From the NCBI GenBank assembly GCA_023228385.1, contig JALOBF010000022.1:1-16348 (forward strand): 16,348 nucleotides of DNA, written 5' to 3'. Positions 15,661-16,348 of this stretch are shown in pieces; position 1 is the stretch's first letter, and each line of letters begins with the position of its first letter. The notes beneath the pieces are model-generated. The model was not told the DNA's origin. It searched no databases and saw only the letters and a program-made list of their open reading frames with translations. Made by a program: the position numbers and the translations under genes. This stretch comes from Bacilli bacterium (lineage in GTDB: Bacteria > Bacillota_I > Bacilli_A > ML615J-28 > CAG-698).

Positions 15661-15697
15661 GGCTCTAGAGAAATGATGTGAATCACTCCCTAGAGCC
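15661..15697 (-). terminator. hairpin, likely terminator for a leftward transcript
   Basis: Perfect eight-base stem GGCTCTAG (15661-15668) / CTAGAGCC (15690-15697), with an inner TGAT/ATCA hairpin. On the minus strand it is followed by TTTTAATTATT, and on the plus strand by no T run. It lies 30 bases after the in-frame stop of a short leftward open stretch (15727-15783), so it probably ended a gene now mostly lost. Confidence 0.6.
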
Positions 15698-15726
15698 AAT
15701 ATTGGTTAAATTTGAGCCAAAAATCC

Positions 15727-15783
15727 TTATTTTCGCTCGTTTTTATGCAATTTTGCTTTGATAAATTGTATCAAAGTATTAGT
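15727..15783 (-). pseudogene. possible 3' remnant of a lost gene
   Basis: A leftward frame of 18 codons and TAA encodes LIQFIKAKLHKNERK at its end, a basic tail of the kind found on transposases. It stops 30 bases before a strong minus-strand terminator hairpin and is cut off by a stop at 15786, close to where repeat cluster B begins (15792). The arrangement suggests the end of a gene truncated by insertion or deletion at the cluster. Eighteen codons are too few to name a family and the open stretch may be chance. Confidence 0.2.
15756..15776. repeat. perfect 8-base inverted repeat
   Basis: CTTTGATA (15756-15763) and TATCAAAG (15769-15776) around the loop AATTG. There is no T run on either side, so it is unlikely to be a terminator. 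It falls inside the possible gene remnant, so it may be coding by origin. Confidence 0.5.
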
Positions 15784-15791
15784 CTAATTAT

Positions 15792-15916
15792 GAAAGAGAA
15801 CACCAACTTTAATACAATGCGTACATCTCATTAAATTTTGAAATTTTGCGTACACCAAAAAGGGTTGCGTACACCTAGAGAAATCTTTGCGTACACCAAA
15901 AAAGCTTGCGTACACC
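15792..15916 (+). repeat. repeat cluster B: TGCGTACACC decamers, possible transposon end
   Basis: Five decamers in the same orientation as cluster A: TGCGTACATC at 15818 and TGCGTACACC at 15847, 15866, 15888 and 15907, plus the degenerate GAGAACACC at 15796-15804. Spacings are 29, 19, 22 and 19 bases. The left part (15792-15856) is a near-copy of 15483-15547, 309 bases away. The left edge is the best-conserved part and the right part diverges, which fits a transposon tip at the left with transposase sites running inwards. No partner end in inverted orientation is seen in the window. Confidence 0.6.
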
Positions 15917-15999
15917 ATCATATAAAATAATTTAATAACAACTTATTCATTGACTAAAGAATTCTAAATTAAACTATTACTTAATAAACAAAATGTCTA

Positions 16000-16007
16000 A
16001 AAAAGAG
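16000..16007 (+). repeat. target-site duplication, left copy (AAAAAGAG)
   Basis: Eight bases identical to 16099-16106, directly bordering the 91-bp inverted-repeat element. Confidence 0.75.
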
Positions 16008-16098
16008 GGTTCAATGTAGTATTTTGGGGTTTTAGTTTTTATTGAACCCAAAAGTTTTTATGTTTTTCTACTTCGACACAAAACTATTTTATAGAACC
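16008..16098. mobile_element. 91-bp MITE-like element with ISL3-like ends
   Basis: Element bounded by inverted ends beginning GGTTC. The outer 22 bases of the two ends (16008-16029 and the complement of 16077-16098) match at 16 positions: GGTTCAATGTAGTATTTTGGGG against GGTTCTATAAAATAGTTTTGTG (each shown in two reading directions). It is flanked by a perfect 8-base duplication AAAAAGAG. GGTTCT-type ends and 8-base duplications are features of the ISL3 family, so this may be a miniature derivative moved by an ISL3-type transposase elsewhere in the genome. It carries no coding capacity. An inner repeat, GGGTTCAAT (16007-16015) with ATTGAACCC (16041-16049), can also fold. Confidence 0.7.
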
Positions 16099-16106
16099 AA
16101 AAAGAG
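16099..16106 (+). repeat. target-site duplication, right copy (AAAAAGAG)
   Basis: Identical to 16000-16007. It also forms the T run and the end of the stem of the terminator at 16099-16138, so the element landed exactly at a terminator. Confidence 0.75.
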
Positions 16107-16138
16107 CTAATCATCCGATTTAACTGATATAGCTCTTT
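16099..16138 (-). terminator. terminator of the right-edge gene
   Basis: Nine-base perfect stem AAAGAGCTA (16101-16109) / TAGCTCTTT (16130-16138). On the minus strand the stem is followed by TT and then the MITE; before the insertion the run would have been TTTTT. It lies 7 bases after the stop at 16145. Confidence 0.7.
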
Positions 16139-16144
16139 GAATAT

Positions 16145-16348
16145 TTATTCTGTAATTGTTAAATTAATTTTTATATAGACTCTTGGATTAATAGTATAAT
16201 GTCCAGTTAACTTTGCATACCCTGGACCAGTTGCTGTGATATGACCCCATTGTCCAATACTTACCAGTATATCATTTTCTTGATCAGGTACAAATACAGT
16301 CCATGTATAATATTGTATCCAAGGATACGGACAATTTGTTTCATTTAA
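16145..16348 (-). CDS. C-terminal end of a surface-type protein (runs off right edge)
   Basis: Leftward frame open from base 16348 to TAA at 16145-16147, 67 residues. There is no recognisable start, so the gene begins beyond the window. The sequence contains YYTWTVFVPDQENDILVSIG, then WGHITATGPGYAKLTGHY and ends INPRVYIKINLTITE. The GHITATGPGYAKLTG part resembles the end of a BIG2 Ig-like domain (usually GxVTAxxxGxAxIT), which would make it a secreted or cell-surface protein, but the match is short. A hairpin terminator follows directly. Otherwise unassigned. Confidence 0.65.
   Translation of the reverse strand, partial: LNETNCPYPWIQYYTWTVFVPDQENDILVSIGQWGHITATGPGYAKLTGHYTINPRVYIKINLTITE

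Noticed and set aside
15661..15697. The GGCTCTAG hairpin as a second MITE
   Set aside because: The flanks (AATTAAAA and AATATTGG) are not duplicated, and the T run on one side fits a terminator better.
15483..15916. Repeats as a CRISPR array
   Set aside because: The units are only ten bases, unevenly spaced by 19-32 bases, and there are no cas genes or unique spacers of constant length.
15405..15958. 10-base direct repeat ATTGACTAAA at 15405-15414 and 15949-15958 flanking both repeat clusters
   Set aside because: In A-T-rich DNA of this size a few such 10-base repeats are expected by chance, and the copies do not border the cluster edges, so I do not call it a target duplication.

Overview
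The window comes from a low-GC, Gram-positive-type bacterium, most likely a deep-branching Bacilli/Erysipelotrichia-like or Mollicutes-adjacent lineage of the Bacillota; I cannot name the genus. The evidence is the A+T-rich sequence with strong AGGAGG-like ribosome sites, sigma-A-type promoters with extended -10 elements, lipoproteins with Bacillota lipoboxes, and two sporulation-type proteins (CwlD and YunB). TGA acts as a stop (several genes overlap by ATGA) and Trp is TGG, so the Mycoplasma code is not used. Nearly every gene lies on the minus strand; only the CBS-domain gene is on the plus strand.

Reading leftwards from the right edge: (1) 15303-16348 is an accessory region. It holds the 3' end of a surface-type protein gene, its terminator, a 91-bp MITE-like element with an 8-bp target duplication, two clusters of a repeated TGCGTACACC decamer resembling transposon ends, and a terminator behind a possible gene remnant. 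(2) 12185-15293 is an operon with a strong promoter: methylglyoxal synthase, a membrane PAS/degenerate-GGDEF protein, and IspD and IspF of the MEP isoprenoid pathway. It ends at a terminator shared with the convergent CBS gene. (3) 10622-12160 holds the divergent pair yunB / CBS gene and a NifU-type Fe-S scaffold with its own terminator. (4) 8202-10454 is an operon of an S1-domain RNA-binding protein, glucose-6-phosphate isomerase and a thioredoxin-fold lipoprotein. (5) 4994-8118 is an operon of cwlD, tsaE, tsaB, rimI and tsaD, covering the t6A tRNA-modification core. (6) 3305-4903 is a single gene for a surface lipoprotein with leucine-rich and Ig-like domains, with its own promoter and terminator. 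(7) 1-3141 is an operon of three poorly characterised genes: a long CvpA-like membrane protein, a three-helix membrane protein, and a charged coiled-coil protein that runs off the left edge.

Most of the window is ordinary housekeeping. The parts that deserve a second look are the mobile-element debris at 15480-16106, the uncharacterised CvpA-type membrane operon, and the PAS/degenerate-GGDEF protein that resembles the front half of GdpP without its phosphodiesterase. No tRNA, rRNA, riboswitch or CRISPR array was seen.
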